Shown here piece by piece: positions 1-8,235 of a stretch of DNA of 64,000 bases. The notes beneath the pieces are model-generated. The model did not search any database. It was not told the origin of the DNA and saw only the letters and a list, made by a program, of their open reading frames with translations. This stretch comes from Acidiluteibacter sp963716125 (GTDB lineage: Bacteria; Bacteroidota; Bacteroidia; Flavobacteriales_E; Vicingaceae): contig OY970294.1 of the NCBI GenBank assembly GCA_963716125.1, forward strand, positions 2,294,001 to 2,358,000, read 5' to 3'. Each line of letters starts with the position of its first letter. Position 1 is the stretch's first letter. The position numbers and the translations under genes were made by a program.

Positions 1-1035
1 GTCTTTGAAAACGATGAGTTGGTCGTATTGTTTTGAAATATGATCTACACTTACAGGATAATCTCCAGAACGAGGAGCAGCAGGAAATCTTAATCGCAAT
101 GCGGAAGTATCTATTTCGTCTACTTCAATGATTTCCATTTTTTCCAACATTCGCTCTCTTGAACTTACTTGATTCGTTTTGGAAAAAGTTCCCCTAAACC
201 GCTCAATAAAGGCTTTATTATCTGCAATTATCTTTTGCTGTTCGTCATAAGCCTTTTGTTGGTGCATTCTTCTATCTTCTCTCAACTGCAAATAGTGACT
301 GTAATTGGCTTTGTAGTCATATATTCGACCCATAGTTACCTCTATTGTTCTGTTGGTAATATTGTCGATAAATGTTTTATCGTGTGAGATAACAATAACT
401 GCCTTAGCTTTATTGATTAAAAAATGTTCTAACCATAAAACTGATTCAATATCAATATGATTGGTAGGTTCATCTAAAAGTATTAAATCCGGTTTCTGCA
501 ATAATATTTTAGCTAATTCTATTCGCATTCTCCATCCGCCGCTAAACTCAGAAGATAGTCGATGAAAGTCATCTCTTTTAAAACCTAATCCTTTTAGGGC
601 TTTTTCTATTTCTGCATCATAGTTGATCTCTTCAATAGCATAAAATTTCTCTCCTAAATCACTCACACGATCTATTAAACCCAAATATTCAGCTGATTCA
701 TAATCTGTTCTACTTTCCAATTGTTTGTTGATAGACTCTATCTCATCTTGCATAGCAAAAATCTCTTTGAAGGCTTTAGCAGTTTCTTCAAATACAGTGC
801 AATCGTCTTCAGTTAATAAATGCTGCGGTAAATAAGCTATAACAGCATCTTTTGGACAATTTACTTTACCTTTAGTTGGTTTTTGTGCACCTGCTATTAT
901 TTTCATCATAGTAGATTTACCCGCACCATTTTTACCCATCAATGCAATTTTGTCATTTTCATTCACCACGAAAGAAACATCGCTAAACAATGTTTCCCCA
1001 CTAAACTCGACTGCTAGTCCATCTATTGAAATCAT
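1..1035 (-). CDS. ABC-F family ATPase, C-terminus beyond window
   Basis: The reading frame is open from an ATG at 1033-1035 to the left edge, giving 345 codons; the rest lies outside the window. The N-terminus reads MISIDGLAVEFSGETLF, followed by Walker A GKNGAGKS at about residues 36-43. An ABC signature region (LSSEFSGGWRMR) is followed by the Walker B LLLDEPTNH typical of ABC-F proteins, and then the linker and the start of the second ATPase half. No transmembrane segments are visible. ABC-F proteins act on the ribosome in translation or antibiotic protection; which subfamily this is cannot be decided from the partial sequence. A second ABC-F gene lies at 57475-59088. Confidence 0.9.
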   Translation of the reverse strand, partial: MISIDGLAVEFSGETLFSDVSFVVNENDKIALMGKNGAGKSTMMKIIAGAQKPTKGKVNCPKDAVIAYLPQHLLTEDDCTVFEETAKAFKEIFAMQDEIESINKQLESRTDYESAEYLGLIDRVSDLGEKFYAIEEINYDAEIEKALKGLGFKRDDFHRLSSEFSGGWRMRIELAKILLQKPDLILLDEPTNHIDIESVLWLEHFLINKAKAVIVISHDKTFIDNITNRTIEVTMGRIYDYKANYSHYLQLREDRRMHQQKAYDEQQKIIADNKAFIERFRGTFSKTNQVSSRERMLEKMEIIEVDEIDTSALRLRFPAAPRSGDYPVSVDHISKQYDQLIVFKD

Positions 1036-1123
1036 ATCTTAAAAATTAGAAGCGCGAAATTATTAAAATAAAAGGATTCAAAGAAAAAAGGCATTTTGAC
1101 CGTAAGTTTATATTAGAATTTAG

Positions 1124-1156
1124 ACAAAAAAAGGCTAATTAATTAAAATTAGCCTC
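1124..1156 (-). terminator. Intrinsic terminator of the SDR gene
   Basis: A 9-bp perfect stem (AGGCTAATT, then AATTAGCCT) with a 6-nt loop is followed on the minus strand by seven T residues. It lies about 30 bases past the stop of the oxidoreductase gene at 1185-1817. Confidence 0.75.
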
Positions 1157-1184
1157 TTTTCAATATTGTATTTCAAATAAATGC

Positions 1185-1817
1185 TTATTTTACAGCTTGT
1201 TGAATTAATTCTTCTCCTTTTATAATTTCTACTATTTTATTCTCTAATATCGAATTATCTAAAGCTTCAACAAGTGTTTTAGCCACATCTTGTCTGCTTA
1301 TTTCTCCATTTTTATTTAGTTTTTCTTTTAGTTCGATTTTGCCTAATGCTTTTTCATCTGTTAATGCTCCTGGACGGATAATAGAATAATTTAAACCAGA
1401 CTCTTTCAAGAAATTATCAGCATTTTGTTTGGCAATTAAATAATCCTTCAAATCCTCAGATTGAGAAGGATTATCAGCTCCCATTGAACTCAACATTACA
1501 TATTTCGATATACCTTCCTGTTTTCCAGCTGTTATTAATTTTTTTGCACCTTCTTGATCTACGCCAACTACGTTTTTTCCTTTAGAACCTGCAGCAAATA
1601 TCACTTTATCCATTCCTTTTAAAGCATGACTTACATCATTTTCTAAATCAGCAAGAACTGCTTTTACCTTATTATTTTCAAAAGATTGCTTTTGCTCTTC
1701 TTTTCTAACCATTGCTACAGGTTCATAAACATCTGATTGCTTTAATAATTCGATAATACTTTTACCGGTAGTTCCATTTGCTCCTGCTACTAATACGTGC
1801 TTCTTTTCAGTATTCAT
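1185..1817 (-). CDS. NAD(P)-binding atypical SDR (NmrA/YhfK-like)
   Basis: This 210-residue protein opens with a Rossmann dinucleotide-binding motif, VLVAGANGTTGKSIIELL (about residues 8-25). It continues with VIFAAGSKG and YVMLSSMGADNP, as in atypical short-chain dehydrogenases of the NAD(P)H-binding/NmrA group. These usually act as NAD(P)H sensors or reductases of unknown substrate. There is no signal peptide, so it is cytosolic. It lies 36 bases downstream of the zinc-independent oxidoreductase gene at 1854-2849 on the same strand, so the two are probably co-transcribed as a stress-linked reductase pair. The substrate cannot be read from the sequence. Confidence 0.85.
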   Translation of the reverse strand: MNTEKKHVLVAGANGTTGKSIIELLKQSDVYEPVAMVRKEEQKQSFENNKVKAVLADLENDVSHALKGMDKVIFAAGSKGKNVVGVDQEGAKKLITAGKQEGISKYVMLSSMGADNPSQSEDLKDYLIAKQNADNFLKESGLNYSIIRPGALTDEKALGKIELKEKLNKNGEISRQDVAKTLVEALDNSILENKIVEIIKGEELIQQAVK

Positions 1818-1853
1818 ATTTCTCTAATTTTTTTATTATTAATAAATTGATTT

Positions 1854-2849
1854 CTATACTTTCACTATCATCTTTCCTTTATTTTTTCCTTCAAAAAGAT
1901 CAAGAAAAGCTTGTGGTATTTGGTCAAATCCTTCCACTATAGTTTCTGAATATTTTAATTGTTCATCTTTTAACCAAGTTGTCAATTGTTTCATTCCTTC
2001 CTCAAATTGACTCGCATAGTTCCCAATAGTAAAACCTTGCATGAGCACACTATTTTTAATTAGTGTAGGAGTAATTCTTGGCCCGGTTGGCATTTCGGTA
2101 TCATTATAGACAGAAATAGCGCCACAAACAACTACTCTAGCGTTGCGCGCTATATTTTTCATAACTGCATCAGTTATTTCTCCACCCACGTTGTCGTAAT
2201 ATACATCTACTCCATCAGGTGCATATTTTGAAATAGCAGTTTTCATGTCTTTGGTTATCTTATAATTGATTCCTTCATCATATCCAAATTTTGATTTTAG
2301 TAAATCCACTTTCTCATCGGTTCCAGCAATTCCAATTACTTTGCAGCCTTTGATTTTGGCTATTTGACCCACTACTGTTCCTACAGCACCGGCAGCTCCT
2401 GAAACAACTACTGTCTCTCCATTTTTTGGTTTCCCAATTTCAGTTAATCCAAAATAAGCCGTTAATCCTGTCATACCTACTACACCTAAATATGCTGATA
2501 AGGGAGCCTTTTCAGCATCCACTTTGGTTAATCCTTTTCCATTATGAACTTGATATTCACTCCAATCTAAATTTCCATTCACATAATCACCTTTCTTAAA
2601 TGAATCATTCTTAGATTCCATTACTTCAGCAATAATGCCTGAAGAAATCGGCTCATTTAATTTAAAAGGTGGAACATATGACTTTTCATCATTCATTCTT
2701 CCTCTTAAATATGGATCTACGGATACATAAAGAGTTTTCAAAAGCACTTCCCCATCCATAGGTTTTGGCGATTCTTCTTCTATAAATTTAAAGTCTGATA
2801 ATTCAGCATTCCCTTCGGGTCTATTATTAAGTATTATTTTTTTATTCAT
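1854..2849 (-). CDS. NADP-dependent MDR oxidoreductase (CurA/LTB4DH type)
   Basis: 331 residues, the usual length for the medium-chain reductase group that includes leukotriene B4 12-hydroxydehydrogenase, CurA and YncB. Visible marks are SVDPYLRGRMND near residue 45, VVSGAAGAVGTVVGQIAK (nucleotide-binding glycine motif near residue 148), VYYDNVGGEITDAV and VVCGAISVYN. The Cys cluster that binds zinc in alcohol dehydrogenases is absent, as expected. The family reduces double bonds of alpha,beta-unsaturated ketones with NADPH. It is the first gene of a likely two-gene operon with the downstream SDR. Confidence 0.9.
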   Translation of the reverse strand: MNKKIILNNRPEGNAELSDFKFIEEESPKPMDGEVLLKTLYVSVDPYLRGRMNDEKSYVPPFKLNEPISSGIIAEVMESKNDSFKKGDYVNGNLDWSEYQVHNGKGLTKVDAEKAPLSAYLGVVGMTGLTAYFGLTEIGKPKNGETVVVSGAAGAVGTVVGQIAKIKGCKVIGIAGTDEKVDLLKSKFGYDEGINYKITKDMKTAISKYAPDGVDVYYDNVGGEITDAVMKNIARNARVVVCGAISVYNDTEMPTGPRITPTLIKNSVLMQGFTIGNYASQFEEGMKQLTTWLKDEQLKYSETIVEGFDQIPQAFLDLFEGKNKGKMIVKV

Positions 2850-2898
2850 TTTCTATTTTTTTTAGATTATTAAGTAGGCTACATATTTCATGCCTATT

Positions 2899-2934
2899 AA
2901 ACTGAGTTTAGCAATTCTTAAGTATTGAGAACGC
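2899..2934. repeat. Partial copy of the MITE terminal inverted repeat
   Basis: These 36 bases match 29 of 36 positions of the left end of the element at 44532-44822, including the shared blocks CTGAGTT, ATTCTTAAG and AGAACGC. No second end was found nearby, so this is either a solo or decayed end of the same element family. It lies between the start of the MDR reductase gene and the Coq4-like gene and may include promoter sequence of either. Confidence 0.5.
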
Positions 2935-3054
2935 AAATAAATAAGTAAATCTTCTTTTCAACGCATTTCATAAAAAAATATAAATGGTTTATCTATATAT
3001 AATTGATGGATAATATAGCCTAAGATGCTTCGTTTTTAGCACTAAAATTTAAAT

Positions 3055-3546
3055 ATGTTTAGTAACACAGAAACAGCCACTCAAAGGGCATCAGTTAGAG
3101 AATTTATAGCTAATTCATTAGTAAAGAGCTTAAAACCAGTTTATTTATATTTAAGAAAGAACAGAAAACCATGGAATATTACTATGGAAGAACTTGAAAA
3201 AATGGGAAATGGTACTTTAGGCAATGACTTGTACAATTTTCTCCATTCTCACGGATTAGAAATTATGCCAAGAATAGAGTTTCATGATGTGTATCATGTA
3301 CTATTTGAATATGAAACAGACATGAAAAGCGAAACCATGATTCAATTTGTTCCAATAGGTAATGGCAGAATTTCCCTACCCTTTCTAATCAGCACTTTTG
3401 TTTCAGCTGTTTTTTATCCTGAAAATTGGAATGAATATTATTTAGCTTATTTAAGGGGTAAGAAGGCTATTCAATTTCATGATTGGAACTTTGAAAGTTT
3501 GTTAGCTGAAAATACGGAAGAATTGAGAAAGCAAATTTTTGGATAG
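3055..3546 (+). CDS. Coq4-like protein
   Basis: 163 residues without signal peptide or membrane segments. Residues near 75-91 contain HDVYH followed, after eleven residues, by Glu. This fits the HDxxH-x11-E metal-binding motif of the ubiquinone-biosynthesis scaffold Coq4. Flanking family-like features are a short helical N-terminus, GTLGNDLYNFLHSHGLEIMP, and LISTFVSAVFYPENWNEYYLAYLRGKKA. Coq4 proteins support ring hydroxylation/decarboxylation steps of ubiquinone synthesis in eukaryotes and some proteobacteria. Bacteroidota normally use menaquinone, so the role here is open. It is transcribed divergently from the oxidoreductase pair. Confidence 0.7.
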   Translation: MFSNTETATQRASVREFIANSLVKSLKPVYLYLRKNRKPWNITMEELEKMGNGTLGNDLYNFLHSHGLEIMPRIEFHDVYHVLFEYETDMKSETMIQFVPIGNGRISLPFLISTFVSAVFYPENWNEYYLAYLRGKKAIQFHDWNFESLLAENTEELRKQIFG

Positions 3547-3560
3547 GCAGACTGTAACAT

Positions 3561-3734
3561 TTAATTTTCCACATCAAATAATCTATAACCTATGCCATTA
3601 TTAAAGGTTACACCCATTTCTCTCGATTTGCGATTTTGATCTTGAGGAGAGTAGTAATTATAATAATTTTTAGGTAATGGTGCTCCTTTACCACTATAAA
3701 CGCCGGGTCCTAACTCCAAAAAGCTTAATCCCAT
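3561..3734 (-). pseudogene. Orphan C-terminal fragment of an outer membrane protein paralogue
   Basis: A 57-codon frame starts at an ATG that overlaps the last 10 bases of the gene at 3725-4252 and is preceded in frame by a stop. Its product begins MGLSFLELGPGVYSG and includes VTFNNGIGYRL. This resembles the end of the upstream protein (FLELGVGFFNG ... GFIGNIGLNFRI). It looks like the last beta-strands of a second copy, left by a tandem duplication followed by deletion. It has no signal sequence of its own and is unlikely to be a working barrel. Confidence 0.5.
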
Positions 3735-4252
3735 TTACCTATTCTAAAGTTCAATCCTATATTTCCAATAAAACCTGTTTGTCTGACATCAGCATATCGA
3801 CTTCTTTTTCTTACAAATTCAGGATCTTGGTAACCATTAAAAAAGCCTACGCCCAATTCTAAAAACATTAATTTACTTTTTAGTAAATTGATTCTTCCAC
3901 CCAATTGAAAAACTGTTCCTTTTAAAATTCCTTTAGATATATCTCCATAATAATTTATCTCATAAGAACCAATGGGACCATAAACTAAGCTCGCAAAAAA
4001 GAAATCTTTTGAATATTGTCCCCCAATAGTAAAAGTTGGTAAACCATTTAAAGTTCCAGCACCTACTAATAAACCTGATCCTTTATAACCAAAAATTGCG
4101 CGTCCACCAATAATACCGTAATTAGGCCCTAATCCAATACCTAAATCAATAAAATTTCTAGGATAAGGCGTTCGTTTCTTTGGTAGACTGTTCTCTTGAC
4201 TAAATGTTGTTAAGGAGAATATTAATAAAATTGAAAGAAATATTTTTTGCAT
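3725..4252 (-). CDS. Putative outer membrane beta-barrel protein
   Basis: 175 residues beginning with a clear signal peptide (MQKIFLSILLIFSLTTFS, cleavage probably near QEN). The rest alternates short Gly- and aromatic-rich strands (IDLGIGLGPNYGIIGG, FTIGGQYSKDFFFAS, GGRINLL, FLELGVGFF) and ends in NFRIGKWD. This pattern suggests a small outer membrane barrel. I do not recognise the family. A related C-terminal fragment follows immediately. Confidence 0.6.
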   Translation of the reverse strand: MQKIFLSILLIFSLTTFSQENSLPKKRTPYPRNFIDLGIGLGPNYGIIGGRAIFGYKGSGLLVGAGTLNGLPTFTIGGQYSKDFFFASLVYGPIGSYEINYYGDISKGILKGTVFQLGGRINLLKSKLMFLELGVGFFNGYQDPEFVRKRSRYADVRQTGFIGNIGLNFRIGKWD

Positions 4253-4343
4253 TGCTTAAAATAAAAAAGCGGCAAATATAATAGAATCAAAACGAATTTA
4301 AAAGAACTAAAATTATTGAGTAAGTTAAAATTAATAATAATTA

Positions 4344-5135
4344 CTACTCCAAAGCTTTCACATTCTCTGTCTTAATTCTAGATAATTCCTCCAATTCCCC
4401 TTTTTCATAGAGCTCTGCAAGCATGTATAAATCGATGTCTCTAGCTGCTTTATAGTTGATATAATCTTGGAAAAGAATGCCATCCACTACTCGCCTATTG
4501 TAGGCTTTCCTAAAGCGTGCACCACCTTTATTCTCTTTAAAATTATATGCTAAATAATCAACCTGCTTCGTTTCTTTATTTATCCAATACATATACTGAT
4601 CTTCAAAATCTTGACCACCATTCTCTTGCTCAAAATTTACAACAATTAATTGATAAGCCGTATCATTTATAAAAGTTTCTCCTTTTTGATCAGCGATTAC
4701 TGCTTTATCTTGTAGTTTGTATGGTAGGTTAACAAAGTATATGACTGAATTTAAGGCATTTTTAAACTTTTTTATATCCTCTTCAGGCAATTCAAATTCT
4801 TCGCCTTCAACTTTTAATGAATAATTACCATTTTCTATGGTATGAATAAGCTGGTTACCATCATCATCAACATCTTTCATTTGATAAACGTATTTATCCG
4901 ATTCATTTTTAAAGGAATACTGTTTTCCTCTAAAATCAAAACTATAATGTGCAGTTTTGTATTTTTCACCTCCATGTGCTTCTATAGCATCTGCTATCCA
5001 TTGTTCCGCTTCTGATGGTTCCACGATAGCTATTGTATCTCGCTTTTCTTCAACCTTAACTTCTTGTTTATTATTATCACAGGATAAAACACTTAAAGTA
5101 ATAGTTAATGCTACTAGGATTGTTTTTATACTCAT
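4344..5135 (-). CDS. Lipoprotein of the DUF6503-like type
   Basis: 263 residues with a type II signal peptide: the lipobox LSVLSC places the lipidated Cys at residue 19, followed by DNNKQ. After an acidic linker comes AIEAHGGEKYKTAHYSFDFRGKQY, which is typical of a Bacteroidota lipoprotein family (DUF6503 by recollection of its AHGG start). Late motifs include YMYWINKETKQVDYLAYNF and GILFQDYINYKA. Family members are predicted to sit in the periplasm or outer membrane with an unknown role. No operon partner is apparent. Confidence 0.7.
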   Translation of the reverse strand: MSIKTILVALTITLSVLSCDNNKQEVKVEEKRDTIAIVEPSEAEQWIADAIEAHGGEKYKTAHYSFDFRGKQYSFKNESDKYVYQMKDVDDDGNQLIHTIENGNYSLKVEGEEFELPEEDIKKFKNALNSVIYFVNLPYKLQDKAVIADQKGETFINDTAYQLIVVNFEQENGGQDFEDQYMYWINKETKQVDYLAYNFKENKGGARFRKAYNRRVVDGILFQDYINYKAARDIDLYMLAELYEKGELEELSRIKTENVKALE

Positions 5136-5210
5136 TTTTTCAATTTTTTAAAACTCAAAAGTACCAAAAATTTAAAAGACTAATGTTTTGTTTTGCCTAG
5201 GAAATCTCTA

Positions 5211-5700
5211 TTACTTTGACCTATTTATCAATTTTAGAATTTTAATTAAATTATGATGTTCTGGATTTAAATGAACATACAAGATAAGTTGTTTTAAGTA
5301 TTCTTCTGAATCGACTTTTTTACGTTTAAAAATGGGAGTAAATAAACTCCCATTTCTTTTAAATCGTTTATTTATAGATTGAGTATATGAGTTAAAAAAG
5401 TGGCTAAATTAACTGATAATTAGCAAACTATCCAAGGTTTTGGAAATCTTTGAGAGTTTGACATCTGATACCTTATTAGCCATTTTCTCTGCAAAAAAAT
5501 CTTTTTAAACTTCCTCTTTTTTAATTTGAATAACAAAGTGAAAATGATTTAAAATCAAACAATACGCATGTAAAATTGCAATGGGAGAAATATACTTTGC
5601 AAATTGTTTTAAAAAGTAATAATAATTAGCCTCTTCCTTGAAAAATTAATTATTTATTATTTGTTCTATTGTAAATGTGATAATAACTTTCTGCTCACAT
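5211..5700 (-). pseudogene. Decayed REP-associated tyrosine transposase (RAYT, Y1_Tnp)
   Basis: Minus-strand conceptual translation gives the RAYT order: SYYHIYNRTNNK; then, after one frame change near 5645, NNYYFLKQFAKYISP; AYCLILNHFHFVIQI with the HUH-type His pair (HFH); then NSYTQSINKRFKRNGSLF and YLKQLILYVHLNPEHH. In-frame TAA codons sit at 5505-5507 and 5409-5411, and a TGA follows the putative start ATG at 5698-5700. RAYTs are single-copy transposases linked to REP palindromes. This copy cannot be translated intact. REP-like hairpins occur elsewhere in the window (27801-27902). Confidence 0.85.
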
Positions 5701-5766
5701 TCAATAAAATTAGCTAAATTTTAATTGACATTCTGAACATTTTAGAACTGAAATATTAAACCATTT

Positions 5767-6264
5767 TTACGACCGCCTATTAACTAACTTCTCTGAGAAT
5801 TTCTCCATTAACAAATTCAGTTTGGGCTCAATATATCGTTTACAGAATACCTTTTCAGGATTTTTACTGTAATAGTTAGTTATTTCGTCTCTCGAAGCTT
5901 TGAAATTACTCATTAGCAACACTTTGGTAATTATCGGCTTTTCAAAACTGCTTTGTAAATGTTGTAAAATATGCTCTGCCTCCTTATTTTGATCTTCACC
6001 ATCTATGTAAACTGCTGATCGATACTTATTTCTCATGCTATGCATAAAAGTGCTTTGATGAGTATATAAATGAATTTCAATCAATGTCTTTAAATCAATT
6101 ACTTCAGAATTAAAATGAACGATAACTCCTTCAGAAAATTCATTATAAGGCTTAATAGAGTTTAAATACCCTTGCTCAACCATCTCCACTCCTATTATAG
6201 CTTGAAATACAGCCTCCGTGCACCAATGGCAACCTCCACCCAAACCAATTTTAGAATTAGACAT
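5767..6264 (-). CDS. MsrA-like protein, divergent paralogue
   Basis: 165 residues. GLGGGCHWCTEAVFQAIIGV at residues 7-26 matches the MsrA active-site region, but His replaces the Phe of the usual GCFWC. EQGYLNS replaces the GYSGG motif. The later RSAVY segment and a C-terminal Cys (VFCKRYIEPKL) are kept. It may still reduce peptidyl Met-S-oxide, or may have a changed substrate. The start overlaps the end of the 89-residue gene upstream by 8 bases, which shows tight co-translation within the msr operon. Confidence 0.85.
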   Translation of the reverse strand: MSNSKIGLGGGCHWCTEAVFQAIIGVEMVEQGYLNSIKPYNEFSEGVIVHFNSEVIDLKTLIEIHLYTHQSTFMHSMRNKYRSAVYIDGEDQNKEAEHILQHLQSSFEKPIITKVLLMSNFKASRDEITNYYSKNPEKVFCKRYIEPKLNLLMEKFSEKLVNRRS

Positions 6265-6526
6265 CAGTAATTGGTTTTAAATTATATAAAAAGTCTAAAA
6301 CCTTACTTTTAGGCATTTCACATGGTTTTAAGAGTTCAGTTTGATCTGTTATGTAATAATTCAAACTAATAAAATCTTTTCCTCCTAATTCTTCTGCAAA
6401 TAGCTTGATGCTTTTACCATTATTAAAGACAGTTTTACTAAGCCCATACTTTCTATCATTATAAATAACAGTTGAGTAACCATCATTTAAATGAAAAATT
6501 AGATTTCTAAGTATTTTATTTTCCAC
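6257..6526 (-). CDS. Small uncharacterised protein of the msr operon
   Basis: 89 residues, no signal peptide or membrane segment. It reads MENKILRNLIFHLNDG at the N-terminus, with YSTVIYNDRKYGLSKTVFNN and DFISLNYYIT in the middle and a lone Cys in LLKPCEMPKSKV. It sits 8 bases after msrA and overlaps the divergent msrA paralogue, so it is very likely co-expressed with the sulfoxide reductases. I do not recognise a domain; an accessory or substrate-related role in methionine sulfoxide repair is inferred only from position. Confidence 0.7.
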   Translation of the reverse strand: MENKILRNLIFHLNDGYSTVIYNDRKYGLSKTVFNNGKSIKLFAEELGGKDFISLNYYITDQTELLKPCEMPKSKVLDFLYNLKPITDV

Positions 6527-6534
6527 AGGATGCT

Positions 6535-7074
6535 TTATTTCAACTTTTCAGCATACATCTTCCTTAATTTGGATAATTTAGGAGAAATTACTGCTTGGCA
6601 ATACCCTTGGTTTGGATTGTTGGCGTAATAATCTTGATGCTCTTGTTCAGCTTCAAAAAACTCTTTTAAAGGACTGATTTCTGTAACTATTGGATCATCA
6701 TAATATTTTGATAATTGAAGTTTCATTTCTTCTGCTATTCTTTTTTGTTCCTCATCGTGATAAAAAACAACAGATCTGTATTGTGTTCCTCTATCCCCAC
6801 CTTGTTTATTTAAAGTAGTAGGATCATGACTTGTCATAAAAATGAGTAAGATATCTTCATAAGTAATAATAGTAGGATCAAAAGTAATTTGTGTCACCTC
6901 TGCATGCCCTGTCAATCCTGAGCAAACTTCTCTGTAAGTGGGTTTGCCAGGTACATTTCCACCTGAATAACCCGAAATTACTTTCTCAACTCCTTTTATC
7001 TCACTAAAAATAGCCTCAATACACCAAAAACATCCACCGCCAACGGTAGCAACTTTATAATTTGAATTTTCCAT
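6535..7074 (-). CDS. msrA: Peptide-methionine (S)-S-oxide reductase MsrA
   Basis: 179 residues. GGGCFWCIEAIFSEIKGVEK at residues 12-31 holds the catalytic Cys in GCFWC, and GYSGGNVPGKPTYREVCSG follows. RSVVFYHDEEQK and QDYYANNPNQGYCQAVISPK near the C-terminus carry the resolving Cys. It repairs Met-S-sulfoxide in proteins. No signal peptide is present, so it is cytosolic. It lies 3 bases after msrB on the same strand, so MsrB (R-form) and MsrA (S-form) are made together. Confidence 0.97.
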   Translation of the reverse strand: MENSNYKVATVGGGCFWCIEAIFSEIKGVEKVISGYSGGNVPGKPTYREVCSGLTGHAEVTQITFDPTIITYEDILLIFMTSHDPTTLNKQGGDRGTQYRSVVFYHDEEQKRIAEEMKLQLSKYYDDPIVTEISPLKEFFEAEQEHQDYYANNPNQGYCQAVISPKLSKLRKMYAEKLK

Positions 7075-7077
7075 TAA

Positions 7078-7527
7078 TTAGGCTTCTTTATTTATTTGTA
7101 AAGATTCAGAATTGACACAGTAGCGCAATCCACTTGGTTCAGGTCCATCAGGAAATACATGTCCTAAATGTGCATCACATGTATTGCACATCACTTCAAC
7201 TCTAGTCATTCCAAATGTTTCATCTTTATGATATTTAATGGCATTCACTTTAATAGGTTGAGTAAAACTTGGCCATCCACTACTAGAATTAAATTTGATG
7301 GTAGAATCGAATAATGGTTGGTCACAACAAATGCAATTATATTGACCTTCATCAAACGAACTGCATAACGCTCCGCTATTGGGTGCTTCCGTTCCTTTAT
7401 TTCTTGTAATTCTATACTGAGATTCAGTTAATTGTTTTTTCCATTCCTCTTCCGTTTTATCAACTCTTCTATCAGGCTCAGGGTTTCCATTAACTGAATA
7501 ATGAATAATATTATTCCATTTTAACAT
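7078..7527 (-). CDS. msrB: Peptide-methionine (R)-S-oxide reductase MsrB
   Basis: About 149 residues from the chosen start MLKWNNIIHYSVNG. An upstream in-frame ATG at 7554 would add nine residues but lies in A/T-rich sequence that looks like leader. Zinc ligands are two CxxC pairs (CICC and CNTC). FNSSSGWPSFTQPI and the catalytic RYCVNSESL at the C-terminus are diagnostic of MsrB. It heads the msr operon msrB-msrA-89 aa unknown-msrA paralogue. Confidence 0.95.
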   Translation of the reverse strand: MLKWNNIIHYSVNGNPEPDRRVDKTEEEWKKQLTESQYRITRNKGTEAPNSGALCSSFDEGQYNCICCDQPLFDSTIKFNSSSGWPSFTQPIKVNAIKYHKDETFGMTRVEVMCNTCDAHLGHVFPDGPEPSGLRYCVNSESLQINKEA

Positions 7528-7686
7528 ATTTCTATTTTTTAGGATTTGTCTCAAAATTAATGAGATTGAAACAGCTGAATTGTCATTTAGTTCTCAAATT
7601 ATACTGCAAAGCTTTAAACTTTCTTAAAAATGAAGCTTTTTTTATTTACGTTTGTGATAATTTATTTTTAATATCTCTTGTTTTAA

Positions 7687-8235
7687 ATGCTTCCGAAAGC
7701 TTATAAGAATATAATAGTCATTGGCTTAATGCTATCTTTATTGGCTCCTTTATTAGGTGGTGGCTTCTCTTTTATCTATCGTCGTCATCAAATTAGAAGA
7801 GAAATTAAAGGTTTTCTCAAATCTAAATTGGATCAAACTCAATTGGTTTCATTTGATTTTAGTAACGAGGAAAACAAAAGTAGCGTCAAGTGGAAACACG
7901 ATAAAGAATTCGAATACAAAGGAGCATGGTACGATGTGATTCGCATTCAAATCAGCGAAAATTCAACCATTTATTGGTGTTGGAAAGATGCTAAAGAAAC
8001 CCAGTTGTATCAAAAGTTAAATCGATTAACTGCTGATTTTTTTAGTCAAAATACGCCTTTAAAACATCAGCAAAATAGATTTCTAAATTTTATTAAGAAT
8101 TTGTTTTATAATAATATAAATAAGATTAACTTGAGTGATTGTTTAATACTAACCAATCAATTAAATAGTAATAATTTTAATCATTATAATTTTCTTTCAT
8201 TCCCACCTCCCTTTCCTCCACCCCAACATTTCTAA
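7687..8235 (+). CDS. Small membrane-anchored protein with proline-rich tail, TonB-receptor neighbour
   Basis: 182 residues. One hydrophobic segment at about residues 9-29 is followed by a basic stretch (RRHQIRREIKGFL). Then come KHDKEFEYKGAWYDV, an aromatic YWCWKDAKETQLYQKLN motif and a C-terminus ending PPPFPPPQHF. The protein at 34944-35477 shares this whole plan (EFEYQGEMYDI, YYWCWWDYEETEL, PPVPPPEIS). Each lies directly upstream of a TonB-dependent receptor. It resembles in layout the small proline-tailed proteins that precede TonB receptors in Bacteroidota, but no function is known to me. The bulk is predicted to be in the periplasm. Confidence 0.75.
   Translation: MLPKAYKNIIVIGLMLSLLAPLLGGGFSFIYRRHQIRREIKGFLKSKLDQTQLVSFDFSNEENKSSVKWKHDKEFEYKGAWYDVIRIQISENSTIYWCWKDAKETQLYQKLNRLTADFFSQNTPLKHQQNRFLNFIKNLFYNNINKINLSDCLILTNQLNSNNFNHYNFLSFPPPFPPPQHF

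Noticed and set aside
169..387. 72-codon plus-strand open frame
   Set aside because: Antisense to the ABC-F gene, whose motifs are clear on the other strand.
8170..8235. Possible frameshift origin of the proline-rich tail
   Set aside because: The paralogue at 34944-35477 has the same kind of tail in frame, so it is a real feature.
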